Numbered from the stretch's first letter, positions 40,501-50,496 are shown. The stretch: DNA of 64,000 bases from Chthoniobacter sp. (GCA_021414005.1 JAIOPH010000018.1:147358-211357); one strand, 5' to 3'. The notes: generated from the sequence alone by a model not told the origin. Made by a program: numbers and translations.

Positions 40501-41409
40501 TCATTTGGCGGAGGCGAACTGCCCGGCGATTCTCGCCGCGAGTTGGTCGGGAGAGTCGCTGCCGATGTCCACCATCGCCAACTCCGTTTCGCGGCGGAAC
40601 CAGGTCATCTGCCGTTTCGCATAGCGGCGGGTGGCGAGTTGGATCGCGGCGATGCAGTCGGCGCGGTTCATCTGGCCGGCGAGGTGCGCGCGGATTTCGT
40701 GAAAGCCGAGGGTCTGGCTCGCGGTCGGTCCGGCGTCGGTGGCGGCGCGCACTTCCTCGACCACGCTATCGGCGAACATCGCGGCGGTGCGTGCGGCAAT
40801 GCGCGCGTGGAGCGCGGCGCGATCCAGCGTGAGCACCACGCCGCGGCTGCCGGACGGCGTGCCCGCCCACTCCGCGCGGAAGCTGGAAAATGGCCGCCCG
40901 GTGAGCAGGCAGACTTCCAGCGCGCGGATGACCCGACGCGGGTTTTGGAGGTCTATCTGCGCGGCTCCGGCGGGGTCGAGTTCCGCGAGACGGCGCTGCA
41001 ATTCGGCTGGCGACTGGCTTGCCAAATCCGCGCGCAGCCGGACATCCGCGCCGGGCAGGTCGGCGAGTCCGCGCGTGAGCGCGCGGAGGTAAAGGCCGGT
41101 GCCGCCGGTGACGATGGGCATCCGTCCGCGGGCGTGAATCTCGGCGATGCGCTCGGTGGCCGCGCGGAGATAGCGGGCCACGTCGAAAGACTCGGCGACG
41201 GCGACTTCACCGACCAGATGATGCGGTATGCGCGACCGCATTTCCGCCGACGGCTGCGCGGTCAAAACGGGCAGCTCGCGATAAATCTGGAAGGCGTCGG
41301 CCCCGACAATCTCGCCGCCACAACGCTCGGCGACCGCCGCGGCGACGGCGGATTTTCCCACCGCCGTCGGGCCGGCGATGATGAAGAAAGGAGTGGTGAC
41401 CGGGGACAC
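40501..41409 (-). CDS. miaA: tRNA dimethylallyltransferase
   Basis: FFIIAGPTAVGKSAVAAAVAERCGGEIVGADAFQIYRELPVLTAQPS..TGGTGLYLRAL; probable GTG start. Confidence 0.93.
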   Translation of the reverse strand: MSPVTTPFFIIAGPTAVGKSAVAAAVAERCGGEIVGADAFQIYRELPVLTAQPSAEMRSRIPHHLVGEVAVAESFDVARYLRAATERIAEIHARGRMPIVTGGTGLYLRALTRGLADLPGADVRLRADLASQSPAELQRRLAELDPAGAAQIDLQNPRRVIRALEVCLLTGRPFSSFRAEWAGTPSGSRGVVLTLDRAALHARIAARTAAMFADSVVEEVRAATDAGPTASQTLGFHEIRAHLAGQMNRADCIAAIQLATRRYAKRQMTWFRRETELAMVDIGSDSPDQLAARIAGQFASAK

Positions 41410-41460
41410 AGGTGAAACGGCGGCGGTCCACTTTTCACCTGCCGCGCGGCGGCTGTCACA

Positions 41461-41492
41461 AACAAAAAGAGGCCCACCGTTGCCGGTGGGCC
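41461..41492 (-). terminator. Rho-independent terminator downstream of RRM gene
   Basis: Minus strand GGCCCACCG-GCAA-CGGTGGGCC followed by TCTTTTTGTTT. Confidence 0.85.
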
Positions 41493-41515
41493 TCGGAATG
41501 GCGCGCGGGGATTTT

Positions 41516-42103
41516 TCAGCCGCGATAGTCGGTCTCGCGCTCGCTGATTTTCGCGCCGCTGACCACGAGTTTGCGGCCCATGTAGAGCTGGTCGTGCAGT
41601 TCGGTGACGGCGCGTTTCGCCTCCTCCACGGTGCTGAGCGTGACAAAGCCAAAGCCCTTCGAATTGTCGGTGTCGCGGTGCGTCGCCACCTCGGCGCTTT
41701 TGACCATGCCCACGCCTTTGAAAAGCTCGACGAGGTCGTCCTCGGTGGCGCTGTAGCTGAGGTTGCCGATGTAGAGCTTCGGAGTGGTGACTTCCGAGAG
41801 GTCGGGCTGGCGCGCTTGACGAGTCGGGCGGGGCTCGTTGCGGGTTTTGTTCTGGCCGTTGCCAGACCCCTGGCCCGCGCCTGGGTAGGGGGGGTAAGGC
41901 GCGCGCGACTTTCCCGAGGCGGCGGGTGCTTTAGGCCGGAAGAAACTGAGCAGCTTCTGCCAGAAGGATTTCTCGGCGGGTGGAGGTTGCGGGGCGCGCG
42001 GGGTGCGGCGGTCGTTGGTGGAGCGCGAGGAAGAGCGGCGCTGGCCGCGTCCGGAACCGCGGCCCGAACGGCGGCCGGAGCCACCGCGGGAATCTTGAGA
42101 CAT
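41516..42103 (-). CDS. RNA-binding protein (RRM) with RG/SR-rich N-terminus
   Basis: KLYIGNLSYSATEDDLVELFKGVGMVKSAEVATHRDTDNSKGFGFVTLSTVEEAKRAV. Confidence 0.93.
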   Translation of the reverse strand: MSQDSRGGSGRRSGRGSGRGQRRSSSRSTNDRRTPRAPQPPPAEKSFWQKLLSFFRPKAPAASGKSRAPYPPYPGAGQGSGNGQNKTRNEPRPTRQARQPDLSEVTTPKLYIGNLSYSATEDDLVELFKGVGMVKSAEVATHRDTDNSKGFGFVTLSTVEEAKRAVTELHDQLYMGRKLVVSGAKISERETDYRG

Positions 42104-42543
42104 GTTTGGGATTTCTATTTCGAGGCATTGTGGTGCCCGGGAAGCGCACGCGAGGTGCACGCTCCGTCGCGTCTCGGGCAGCTCTCGCGGAGATCGGAGA
42201 ACGGCTGGTCGAGACCTTGGGAAAACTTCGCCGGGGGATGTCGGGGATGGTCGCCGGGAGTGGCGTCCGTCCGGGCCGCCCGCTGCGCGACCCAAAGAGT
42301 CGCCGCCAAATCGGGAGGGTGTCGCCGAGGAGTAGAAGTAGGGAGAAGAAACTGCTCATCTGTCGGTCAACTGCCGGGGAAAAAGCGCGCGGTTCGCGCC
42401 CTTGGCCCCCGACATCCGGCGGTGAGGTAAGCGACGCCTGTGCTCCCGGCAAGGGGAATTCTCTCCACGCCTTGCCGGCCCGCGGCGAAATCCAAAATCA
42501 GACTCGTCCGCACTCCGGCCTCCGCTACTTTTTCCGCCCGATC

Positions 42544-43875
42544 ATGAATCCCGACCACGTCGAACAACTCCTCGCCTTTCTCCGTTTCCCCAGCATTTCC
42601 ACCGATCCCGCGCACGCGCCGGACGTGGCGGCTTGCGCGGGCTGGCTGGCCGGGCGGCTGGAGGCGATCGGCTTGAACGCGGCCGTGCATCCCACGGCGG
42701 GGCATCCCATCGTGGTCGCGCGCAATGAACACGTCCCCGGGCGGCGCACCGTGATGATCTACGGGCACTACGACGTGCAGCCGGTCGATCCGCTGGAGCT
42801 GTGGCACACGCCGCCCTTCGAGCCACGGATCGAGAACGGCGTCGTCTTTGCCCGCGGCGCGGCGGACAACAAAGGGCAGATCTTTGCCCACGTCACCGGC
42901 ATCGGCGAGACGCTGCGCGAAACCGGCGGGCTGCCGGTGAATCTCATCGTGCTCGTGGAGGGCGAGGAGGAAATCGGCAGCACGCATCTCGAGGAGTTTC
43001 TCACCGCGCACCGCGAGGAACTGAGCTGCGATGTCATCGCCATCTCAGACACCGGGATGCTCGCGCCCGGCGTGCCCACTTTCACCTACGGCCTGCGCGG
43101 GATCGCGGCGCTGGAGCTGCGCGTCACCGGCCCGGCCACCGACCTGCATTCGGGCATCTACGGCGGCGCGGTGGCGAACCCCGCCACGGCCCTCGCGCGG
43201 ATCGTCGCCAGCCTGCACGATGCCGACGGACGCGTGGCCGTGCCCGGCTTCTACGACGACGTGGTGCCGCTGGAAACGTGGGAGCGCGAGGCCTGGGCGC
43301 GGCTGCCCTTTGGCGATGCGCAGATCCTCGCCGTCACCGGAGCGCCCGCGCTTTTCGGCGAAGCCGGCTACACCAGCCTCGAGCGCGTCTGGGCGCGGCC
43401 CACCGCGGAGGTCAATGGCCTCGGCGGCGGCTTCCAGGGCACCGGCACGAAAACCGTCCTGCCCCGCGAAGCCTTTGCCAAGCTCACCTTCCGGCTCGTG
43501 CCGCGCCAGCAACCGGCGGCCGTCATGGAAAAAGTCAGCGCCCATCTGCGCGCCGTCTGCCCGCCCGGCGTGCAGCTCGAAATCACCTGCGGCCACTACG
43601 GCGAGCCCTACGCCACCGACCCCAATCTGCCCGACGGCCTCGCTGCGCAACGCGCCCTCCAGCGCGCCTTTCCGGGGCGCGACGTGGCCCTCATCCGCGA
43701 AGGCGGCAGCATCCCGATCGTGAACACCTTCAAGCGTGTCCTCGGCGTCGAGACCCTCCTCCTCGGCCTCGCCCTGCCCGACAGCAAAATGCACGCACCC
43801 AACGAAAACTTCCCCCTCGCCAACTTCGAAGCCGGCATCCGCCTAAACCGCGCGGTGCTGGAGGAACTAAGCTGA
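42544..43875 (+). CDS. M20 family dipeptidase/peptidase
   Basis: RTVMIYGHYDVQPVDPLELWHTPPFEPRIENGVVFARGAADNKGQIFAHV. Confidence 0.93.
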   Translation: MNPDHVEQLLAFLRFPSISTDPAHAPDVAACAGWLAGRLEAIGLNAAVHPTAGHPIVVARNEHVPGRRTVMIYGHYDVQPVDPLELWHTPPFEPRIENGVVFARGAADNKGQIFAHVTGIGETLRETGGLPVNLIVLVEGEEEIGSTHLEEFLTAHREELSCDVIAISDTGMLAPGVPTFTYGLRGIAALELRVTGPATDLHSGIYGGAVANPATALARIVASLHDADGRVAVPGFYDDVVPLETWEREAWARLPFGDAQILAVTGAPALFGEAGYTSLERVWARPTAEVNGLGGGFQGTGTKTVLPREAFAKLTFRLVPRQQPAAVMEKVSAHLRAVCPPGVQLEITCGHYGEPYATDPNLPDGLAAQRALQRAFPGRDVALIREGGSIPIVNTFKRVLGVETLLLGLALPDSKMHAPNENFPLANFEAGIRLNRAVLEELS

Positions 43876-43911
43876 GCCACGAGCCCGAACAAACAAAAGA
43901 GACTGCAGTCC

Positions 43912-44526
43912 ATGAAACCCACCTTGGTAATCGCGTTCTTGATATTCAACTTTGCAGTAGCGCAGGCGTTAAGCCCTGAAGAAATTGCGCGATTGAATGA
44001 CGCGGTCGCCAACTGGAAGACGCTAACACCGGAATATTTACGTCTTCCAGAAAACGCGACACTGCTTGTTGAGTTGCGGCAGCGGGCGAAAAATACAAGC
44101 CGGAACGATGTGCGCGTACCGCTACTCAGGATGGATGATGCGGACACCGTCCAAAGCGTTTTTAAAGAACTCCATAGCGAGTATTGGTCACGTCGTCGAA
44201 GCGCCACCAGTCAGCTAACGTTCGCGGCGAATCCCAAATTACTACCCATGCTTGTGGACGATCTGATGAAGGATGCCAATCCGAAGGTCGAGTTAATTGA
44301 CGGTGACATTAATTCTCCATCAACTTCCGTCGTCGCGGCCAAAATCATCCGCGCCGCGGTTCTCAATAGCCCGGTGTTTTCAGCCGATGTAAAAGCCTGG
44401 GCACAGGCGTTGCCGTCCTCCAATCCTGCTGTTTTGACGGAAGGAGTTCGCGTGTGGTGGAAGCTAAATCGGGAAGCGCTGGAGAAGGGAGATTATCATT
44501 CCGTCCTTCCTATTGCCGAAAAGTAA
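43912..44526 (+). CDS. Secreted hypothetical protein
   Basis: Signal peptide MKPTLVIAFLIFNFAVAQA; 204 aa. Confidence 0.6.
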   Translation: MKPTLVIAFLIFNFAVAQALSPEEIARLNDAVANWKTLTPEYLRLPENATLLVELRQRAKNTSRNDVRVPLLRMDDADTVQSVFKELHSEYWSRRRSATSQLTFAANPKLLPMLVDDLMKDANPKVELIDGDINSPSTSVVAAKIIRAAVLNSPVFSADVKAWAQALPSSNPAVLTEGVRVWWKLNREALEKGDYHSVLPIAEK

Positions 44527-44819
44527 GTGTGAACAAATAACAACGGGACTCCACGTCAGCAGCATGCCACAGTCTGCGCCTTAGTGCATGCGGCCAGAAA
44601 CTCGCACCCCCCGGCGAAGGTTAACTCTCGTTCCGAAGTTGCACTTCGGATCGCGCTTGTCTGCGAAGCTAAGGTTCGCCGTGCACCCTATGCGCAGCCA
44701 CTACCGCATCTATGAACCGGACGGAACGCAGCTTCAAGAGAGCGCATTTCGAAGTGAAACTTCGAAAGGAGGGCAGGAAGATGCGTTGATCTTTGGTGGT
44801 GTTATCGGGGCTTTTCAGC

Positions 44820-45746
44820 TTATCGTCCGGGAACAGGAGCCTCCATAACTACGTATGGGTAGCGCCCGAGGTTGTATAGCAGATTGGCGGTAGCTCCCTT
44901 TAGCCAGGAGGATGAATGTTCCTTTGCGGCCTGTTTCACTACCGTAACACATTTGGGAGAATTAACTCTCGCAAGCGCATTGAGGAGGGAAAACTGGTGA
45001 GAGGCTACTGTCCCGGCGCGGTAAACGGCATCCTCTCTTAAAGTATTGCCCCAAGCCGGCTGGAGATCGTAAAGCTGCTGCCACAGTTCCAGCGATCGAT
45101 CCTCGCTTTCGAGAAAGATCTTGCGCGCTTGCGATTCGGACAACTTGCCGGCAAAACCCACAGGATCACGGAGCAACCGCCCGATGGCCATCAGTCGCAA
45201 TCTATCGTCGTGCCCCAACAACTTGACCTTCGTCCAGTAGGCGATCGCGAAGACAAAAGAATGCTCGTTAGGTTCATGGCCTCCGAACATGTCAATTCCC
45301 ATTAGCTGACGCAACTCGTACAAGCCCCAGTAGGCCCTCCCCCTGTCTCGCTGGCACCAAGCAATCAGAAAGTCGAGCGCCTCGTCGGAGGGAAACACCT
45401 TAGCCACATAGTGGAGTGTGTGGCTGCTGTCTGGTTGTTCGTTCACTCGTGCCACTACGATCTCCTTGCGCGTCATTCCGCTGTAACGCTTCGACCAAGA
45501 GATTGCTTGCTTCTTGAAACCCTCACGGTCGAACTCAGGCTGCTCCCCAAGCCAAACTGTTATGCCGCAATAATATTCGTTCAACGCGATAAAGGCGGCC
45601 ACAACGGTAGCCTTGTCTTCAGAATCGAGCGCCTTTATCAGTGTCGGTACCGCGTTGGGATCATTTATTGCAGTGGAAACATCCGCCGCCAATCCCATGC
45701 CAGAGATGCCGAAAGCGAATGCGACCGCACGAAGGAATGCTTGCAT
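44820..45746 (-). CDS. Secreted hypothetical protein, HEAT-like helical
   Basis: MQAFLRAVAFAFGISGMGLAADVSTAINDPNAVPTLIKALDSEDKATVVAAFIALNEYY; start chosen after the ORF-track start. Confidence 0.6.
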   Translation of the reverse strand: MQAFLRAVAFAFGISGMGLAADVSTAINDPNAVPTLIKALDSEDKATVVAAFIALNEYYCGITVWLGEQPEFDREGFKKQAISWSKRYSGMTRKEIVVARVNEQPDSSHTLHYVAKVFPSDEALDFLIAWCQRDRGRAYWGLYELRQLMGIDMFGGHEPNEHSFVFAIAYWTKVKLLGHDDRLRLMAIGRLLRDPVGFAGKLSESQARKIFLESEDRSLELWQQLYDLQPAWGNTLREDAVYRAGTVASHQFSLLNALARVNSPKCVTVVKQAAKEHSSSWLKGATANLLYNLGRYPYVVMEAPVPGR

Positions 45747-45992
45747 CGCTTGAATAACACCGAAACAAACAAAGAACACAAGAAAGACCTAGTTACCCAG
45801 ATTCTTTTTGGTCACGAGGGGCGGAAAAAACATCGAGGGCGCACAGTGCGCCCCCGATGCCCATGAGCACGAAACAAATCGCATCTCTTCGGAACACCCT
45901 TGTCTGCGAAGCTCCGCTTCGTCCGCGCGGCTTCTGAGTGAGCGCGCCGATCCGGTGGCACCCTGTGGAAGCTGAGCTTCCCGGACAAGTGC

Positions 45993-46016
45993 GTGACCAA
46001 GCTGGAACTTGGTCAC
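45993..46016. repeat. Perfect-arm palindrome GTGACCAAG-CTGGAA-CTTGGTCAC
   Basis: Direct reading; half-site TTGGTCACGAGGGGC repeats near 45809. Confidence 0.85.
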
Positions 46017-46179
46017 GAGGGGCCACCGGCTCCACCGGCCCGCCTTCGCCCGCCGGGAATTGCGTTCAGAATGACGGCGTGGATTTCCGCGACCTGAGGC
46101 GAAAAGCTCCGGGCGGGGGTAGGGGCTTTACGCGAGGGGGGGGCTTCTTTAAGGAAGGGCCAGTTCCGACCTTCATTCA

Positions 46180-46797
46180 ATGCCTGACGCAAACCCGCCC
46201 ACCGCCTTCCTTTTCGACATCGGCAACGTCATCGTGCGCTTCGACTTTTCGCTGGCTCTGCGCCGGGTCGCGGCGGAGAGCGAGGTCCACGATCCCGTGG
46301 AAATCCTCGCGCGCATCGACCGCGTGAAAGTCGCCTACGAAGACGGGCAGATGGACCGCGCGGCCTTCCTTGCCGCGGCGTTCGATGTCCTCCGCTACCG
46401 CGGCACCGAGGCCGCGTTCATCTCCGCGTGGGAGGAAATCTTTGAGCCCAATCCGCCGATGATCGCGCTCATCGAGCGGCTGCACGGGCGCTTCCCGCTG
46501 TTTCTGCTGAGCAATATCGGTGACATCCACCGCGACTACCTTTTCCGCACCTACCCCGTCTTCGCGCGCTTTACCGCCGGCACTTACAGCTTCGCCGCCC
46601 GCGCCTCCAAACCCGGTCCCGGGATTTACCAGCACGCCATCCGAACCCACGGCCTCGACCCCGCCCGCACCTTTTTCATCGACGACCTCCTCCCGAACAT
46701 CACCACCGCGCGCACCCTCGGCTTCTGCGCGCACCACTACCACCACGACCGGCACGCCGCTTTGGCAAAGGAACTCGCCGCGCTGGGCGTCGTGTAA
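46180..46797 (+). CDS. HAD-superfamily hydrolase
   Basis: TAFLFDIGNVIVRFDF..LFLLSNIGDIHRDYL..HGLDPARTFFIDDLLPNITTARTLGF. Confidence 0.88.
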   Translation: MPDANPPTAFLFDIGNVIVRFDFSLALRRVAAESEVHDPVEILARIDRVKVAYEDGQMDRAAFLAAAFDVLRYRGTEAAFISAWEEIFEPNPPMIALIERLHGRFPLFLLSNIGDIHRDYLFRTYPVFARFTAGTYSFAARASKPGPGIYQHAIRTHGLDPARTFFIDDLLPNITTARTLGFCAHHYHHDRHAALAKELAALGVV

Positions 46798-46899
46798 GAG
46801 CCAGCGGGGAGCGTCGGGCGGGAGCAATGACGCCGGCCCCGCCCGCGCCGCACTTTGCGTTTGCCCGGCGTCTCGCGTCACCGCTAGCGTGCGCGCCCT

Positions 46900-47988
46900 A
46901 TGTCCAGCCAGTTCGGCCACGCTTTCCGCATCTCCACCTGGGGCGAATCTCACGGCGGCGGCGTCGGCGTGGTCATCGACGGCGTCCCGCCGCGCCTCCC
47001 GCTCACCGAGGCTGACATCCAGCGCGACCTCGACCGCCGCCGCCCCGGCCAGAGCGACATCGTCACCCCGCGCGACGAAGCCGACACCGCGCGCATCCTC
47101 TCCGGCGTCTTCGAGGGTCGCACCCTTGGCACCCCCATCGCCATCAACGTCACCAACAAGGACGCCCGCCCCGAGGCCTACCGCGAGATGGAGACCGCCT
47201 TCCGCCCCTCGCACGCCGACTTCACCTACCAGGCCAAATACGGCATCCGCAACTGGCAGGGCGGCGGACGCGCCTCCGCCCGCGAGACCATCGGCCGCGT
47301 CGCCGCCGGTGCTGTCGCGAAAAAGGTGCTCGCCGAGCTGTGCCCCGCGCTGGAGATCGTCGCCTACGTCAAAACCATCCACGAACTCACCGCCGAGGTC
47401 GATCCCGCCACCGTCACCCTCGCCGACGTCGAGGCCAATATCGTCCGCTGCCCCGACGCCGCGATGGCCGAAAAGATGATCGCCTTCATCAAAGCCATCC
47501 GCGCCGAGGGCGACAGCGTCGGCGGCCTCATCGAGTGCGCCATCCGCGGCGTCCCCGCCGGGCTCGGCGAGCCCGTCTTCGACAAACTCGAGGCCGACCT
47601 CGCCAAAGCCCTGATGAGCCTTCCCGCCACCAAAGGCTTTGAAGTCGGCAGCGGCTTTGCCGGCGCGCGCCTCCGCGGCAGCGAGCACAACGACGCCTTC
47701 TACATGGACGCCGGCCGCGTCCGCACCGCCACCAACCGCAGCGGCGGCATCCAGGGCGGCATCAGCAACGGCGAACCCATCTTCTGCCGCCTCGCCTTCA
47801 AGCCCACCGCCACCATCTTCCAGAAACAGCAGACCGTCACCACCACCGGCGAAGCCACCGAGCTGCAAGCCCGCGGCCGCCACGACCCCTGCGTCCTCCC
47901 CCGCGCCGTCCCCATGGTCGAGGCCATGGTCGCGCTCGTCCTGGCCGATCACGCGCTGCGGCAGCGGGGGCAGTGCGGGGTGGAGTAA
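46900..47988 (+). CDS. aroC: Chorismate synthase
   Basis: [67 protein letters not shown]. Confidence 0.97.
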   Translation: MSSQFGHAFRISTWGESHGGGVGVVIDGVPPRLPLTEADIQRDLDRRRPGQSDIVTPRDEADTARILSGVFEGRTLGTPIAINVTNKDARPEAYREMETAFRPSHADFTYQAKYGIRNWQGGGRASARETIGRVAAGAVAKKVLAELCPALEIVAYVKTIHELTAEVDPATVTLADVEANIVRCPDAAMAEKMIAFIKAIRAEGDSVGGLIECAIRGVPAGLGEPVFDKLEADLAKALMSLPATKGFEVGSGFAGARLRGSEHNDAFYMDAGRVRTATNRSGGIQGGISNGEPIFCRLAFKPTATIFQKQQTVTTTGEATELQARGRHDPCVLPRAVPMVEAMVALVLADHALRQRGQCGVE

Positions 47989-48092
47989 AAGACGCTCGCG
48001 CCAGCCGCAGTCGGGCGCGGCTGCTCTTGCCAAAGACCTCTGCCGCGCTTAATCAGCGCCCCGCGTTTCTCCTACTCCCACCCATCAGAACC

Positions 48093-49148
48093 ATGAAAAC
48101 AATACCCATCTTAAGCACCACCATTCTTGCGCAGCTCTGCGCAGCGGCCACTGCCTCGGCGAATATCACGATGGATTTCGTCACGGTGGGCGATCTCGGA
48201 AACCCAAATGACACTGTCACTTCTACTTTCGGCGGGCACTTCGGAGGTGTGAGTTACGAATATAGGATCGGCAAGTATGAGGTGACGCTGAACCAGTACA
48301 CCGCATTTCTGAATGCGGTGGCACTAACGGACACATACAACCTCTACAATCCAAGCATGGCCACAGACCTGAACGTCGCGGGGATTGCGCGAAGCGGGAA
48401 TAGCGGGAGCTACTCCTATTCCGTAATCGGGAGCGGACAGCGACCGGTGACATATGTCAGCTTTTACGACGCGGCGCGGTTCAGCAACTGGCTAAGTAAC
48501 GGACAACCGGTCGGGCCGCAGGATGCTTTAACGACGGAAAATGGATGTTACACCATGAACGGGGCAACGTCGGGGATCATCCAAAACAATGGCAGCGGCG
48601 TGTATTGGATTCCGAGAGAGAACGAGTGGTATAAGGCAGCGTATTACGATCCGAACAAGCTGGGGCCAGGAGCTGGGGGCTACTGGGAGACTCCGACCAA
48701 GGTCATTCCGGGGAATGACGCTACGAATCCAACCCTGCCCAACCAGGCCAACTACTATCGTGGCTTTGTCTACTCGGTGACACAGAACACTACCCTCGGT
48801 CTATATAGCGCTACACAGAATTACCTAACGGATGTGGGAATATTTATAAACTCAGCCGGCGCGTACGGGACGTATGACCAAGGAGGTAACGTTTTTGAGG
48901 GAGTTGAAGATATCTATTTTGGAGGTCCCGGTCTCTTTCGGGGCGGCTCTTGGTCACAGGGCGGACTCTTCCTAAGTTCCAACATCCAGTTCAGCTACGT
49001 TGACGTCGCCTCAACGTGGGGCGAGAGGGAAGGGCCTGACGTCGGCTTCCGTATTGCAAGCGTCCCTGAGCCTACCGTGGCCATCAGCCTAGTTTTCGCC
49101 GGGAGCCTGTTGCTCGCGCGGCGAAGGAGGACAGTTTCCCATCGCTAA
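48093..49148 (+). CDS. SUMF1/formylglycine-generating-enzyme-like protein with PEP-CTERM sorting signal
   Basis: YRIGKYEVTLNQYTAFLNAV, IPRENEWYKAAYYDPNK, DQGGNVFEG, LFRGGSWSQGG; C-term VPEPTVAISLVFAGSLLLARRRR. Confidence 0.9.
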   Translation: MKTIPILSTTILAQLCAAATASANITMDFVTVGDLGNPNDTVTSTFGGHFGGVSYEYRIGKYEVTLNQYTAFLNAVALTDTYNLYNPSMATDLNVAGIARSGNSGSYSYSVIGSGQRPVTYVSFYDAARFSNWLSNGQPVGPQDALTTENGCYTMNGATSGIIQNNGSGVYWIPRENEWYKAAYYDPNKLGPGAGGYWETPTKVIPGNDATNPTLPNQANYYRGFVYSVTQNTTLGLYSATQNYLTDVGIFINSAGAYGTYDQGGNVFEGVEDIYFGGPGLFRGGSWSQGGLFLSSNIQFSYVDVASTWGEREGPDVGFRIASVPEPTVAISLVFAGSLLLARRRRTVSHR

Positions 49149-49188
49149 TCGCGGTGCGGTGATTCCCATCCCCCAGCCGAGCCCCCGC

Positions 49189-49332
49189 GAGCGCCGTGCT
49201 GCTGCCCGGCGGCGCGGCCCTGCTCGGCCTGCGGCGGCGGCGGTAGCGCGCGGGGTCACGCGGATAGGTCCCATCCTCGGTGAACGCCAACGGCGTTCCA
49301 TCAACCAGCCCAGGGTTGCGCGCCGCGCGCTA
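49189..49332. repeat. 144-bp direct repeat, copy 1 (decayed PEP-CTERM tail + REP half)
   Basis: GAGCGCCGTGCTGCTG..GCGCTA; near-identical to 49559-49699. Confidence 0.92.
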
Positions 49333-49506
49333 CCCTGGGAACGGAAGCAAAAAAAACGGCCCAACCCTGAAAGGGTTGAAGCAGCCGCGCCGGGCACCGG
49401 AGGATGCAACCCTTTCAGGGTTGGCGGCGCTTTCGCGGACCCACCCAGGGTAGGCGCTCGTGCCTCGCGCCAACCCTGGGCTGACCGATGAAACGCCGTT
49501 GGCGTT
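49283..49506. repeat. Composite nested inverted repeat (REPIN-like), copy A
   Basis: Outer arms AACGCCAACGGCGTT..CAGCCCAGGGTTG / inverse; inner arms CCAACCCTGAAAGGGTTG 49361-49378 and CAACCCTTTCAGGGTTGG 49407-49424. Confidence 0.88.
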
Positions 49507-49558
49507 TTCCCCCGCGCAACGAAGCCCACGGATCGAAGCCCCCACGCCCGAGCCCGCC

Positions 49559-49699
49559 GAGCGCCGTGCTGCTGCTCGGCGGCGCGGCCCTGCTCGGCCT
49601 GCGGCGGCGGTAGCGCGCGGGGTCACGCGGATAGGTCCAATCCTCGGTGAACGCCAACGGCGTTCCATCGACCAGCCCAGGGTTGCGCGCCGCGCGCTA
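49559..49699. repeat. 141-bp direct repeat, copy 2 (decayed PEP-CTERM tail + REP half)
   Basis: Same sequence as 49189-49332 with a 3-bp difference in the CGG run and few substitutions. Confidence 0.92.
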
Positions 49700-49763
49700 A
49701 ACAGCCGCGGCGGCAGGCCTGATGTGTGGGCATCCGTTGAGCGTCGGCGTGCGATTATTGGGG

Positions 49764-50207
49764 ATGAATACAAAACTGTTTACAGGAATCGTTACCCTCT
49801 TTGCCATAGCGACAGCGGGCTCGGGTTTCGCCAAGGATAAGGACAAAAACAAAGACAAGGGCAAAGACCGGGACAGGGACCGCGAGCCGACCGTCTATGT
49901 GACCAAGGACGGCGGGCGATACTACGTCGATGGCGACGGCAGGCGGCACTGGCTCGAGACAGCCGAACGCCGCAACTACCGCGACGACCGGGATCGCGAA
50001 GAGCGCGGGGATCGCAAACGCACCATCTACGTCATCGAACGGGACCGCCCAGTTTCCCGCGAAGTCTTCGTGGACCATGATGGCAATTACTACCGTTGGG
50101 TCGATGGCCGCCGCGTGTATATCCGCGATCGCTACTTCGAAAGCTATCCCTCGAAGTATTACACCCCGGACGGCCGCCGTCGCGTCACGATCACCCTGCC
50201 CTTCTAG
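49764..50207 (+). CDS. Small secreted highly charged protein
   Basis: Signal peptide MNTKLFTGIVTLFAIATAGSGFA then KDKDKNKDKGKDRDRDRE. Confidence 0.65.
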   Translation: MNTKLFTGIVTLFAIATAGSGFAKDKDKNKDKGKDRDRDREPTVYVTKDGGRYYVDGDGRRHWLETAERRNYRDDRDREERGDRKRTIYVIERDRPVSREVFVDHDGNYYRWVDGRRVYIRDRYFESYPSKYYTPDGRRRVTITLPF

Positions 50208-50266
50208 TTCGCCGCCCCTCCTGGGGTTGCCCGCGCGAAGGCGGGCAGCAGCACACTTGCCACGTC

Positions 50267-50464
50267 ACGCCAACGGCGTTCCATCAACCACCCTGGGAAC
50301 GGAACCAAAACAGCGGAACCAACCCTGAAAGGGTTGAAGCAGCCGCGGCGGGCGCGGGAGGATGCAACCCTTTCAGGGTTGGCAGCTCATTGGTGGACCC
50401 ACCCAGGGTAGGCGCTCGTGCCTCGCGCCAACCCCGGGCTGACGGATGAAACGCCGTTGGCGTT
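50267..50464. repeat. Composite nested inverted repeat (REPIN-like), copy B, with 25-bp deletion relative to copy A
   Basis: Inner arms 50319-50336 and 50365-50382 identical to copy A; right REP arm 50401-50440. Confidence 0.88.
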
Positions 50465-50496
50465 TTCCCCGGCCAAGCCGCAGGCTTTTTCCCAAC

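Noticed and set aside
44588-44848. 86-aa ORF
   Set aside because: Largely made of palindromic repeat sequence; no start context or domain.
45789-46035. Three overlapping 60-80 aa minus ORFs
   Set aside because: Translations of REP-like palindromes rather than genes.
46177-48033. 618-aa antisense ORF
   Set aside because: Antisense to HAD and aroC; Gly/Ala/Asp-rich shadow ORF typical of high-GC DNA.
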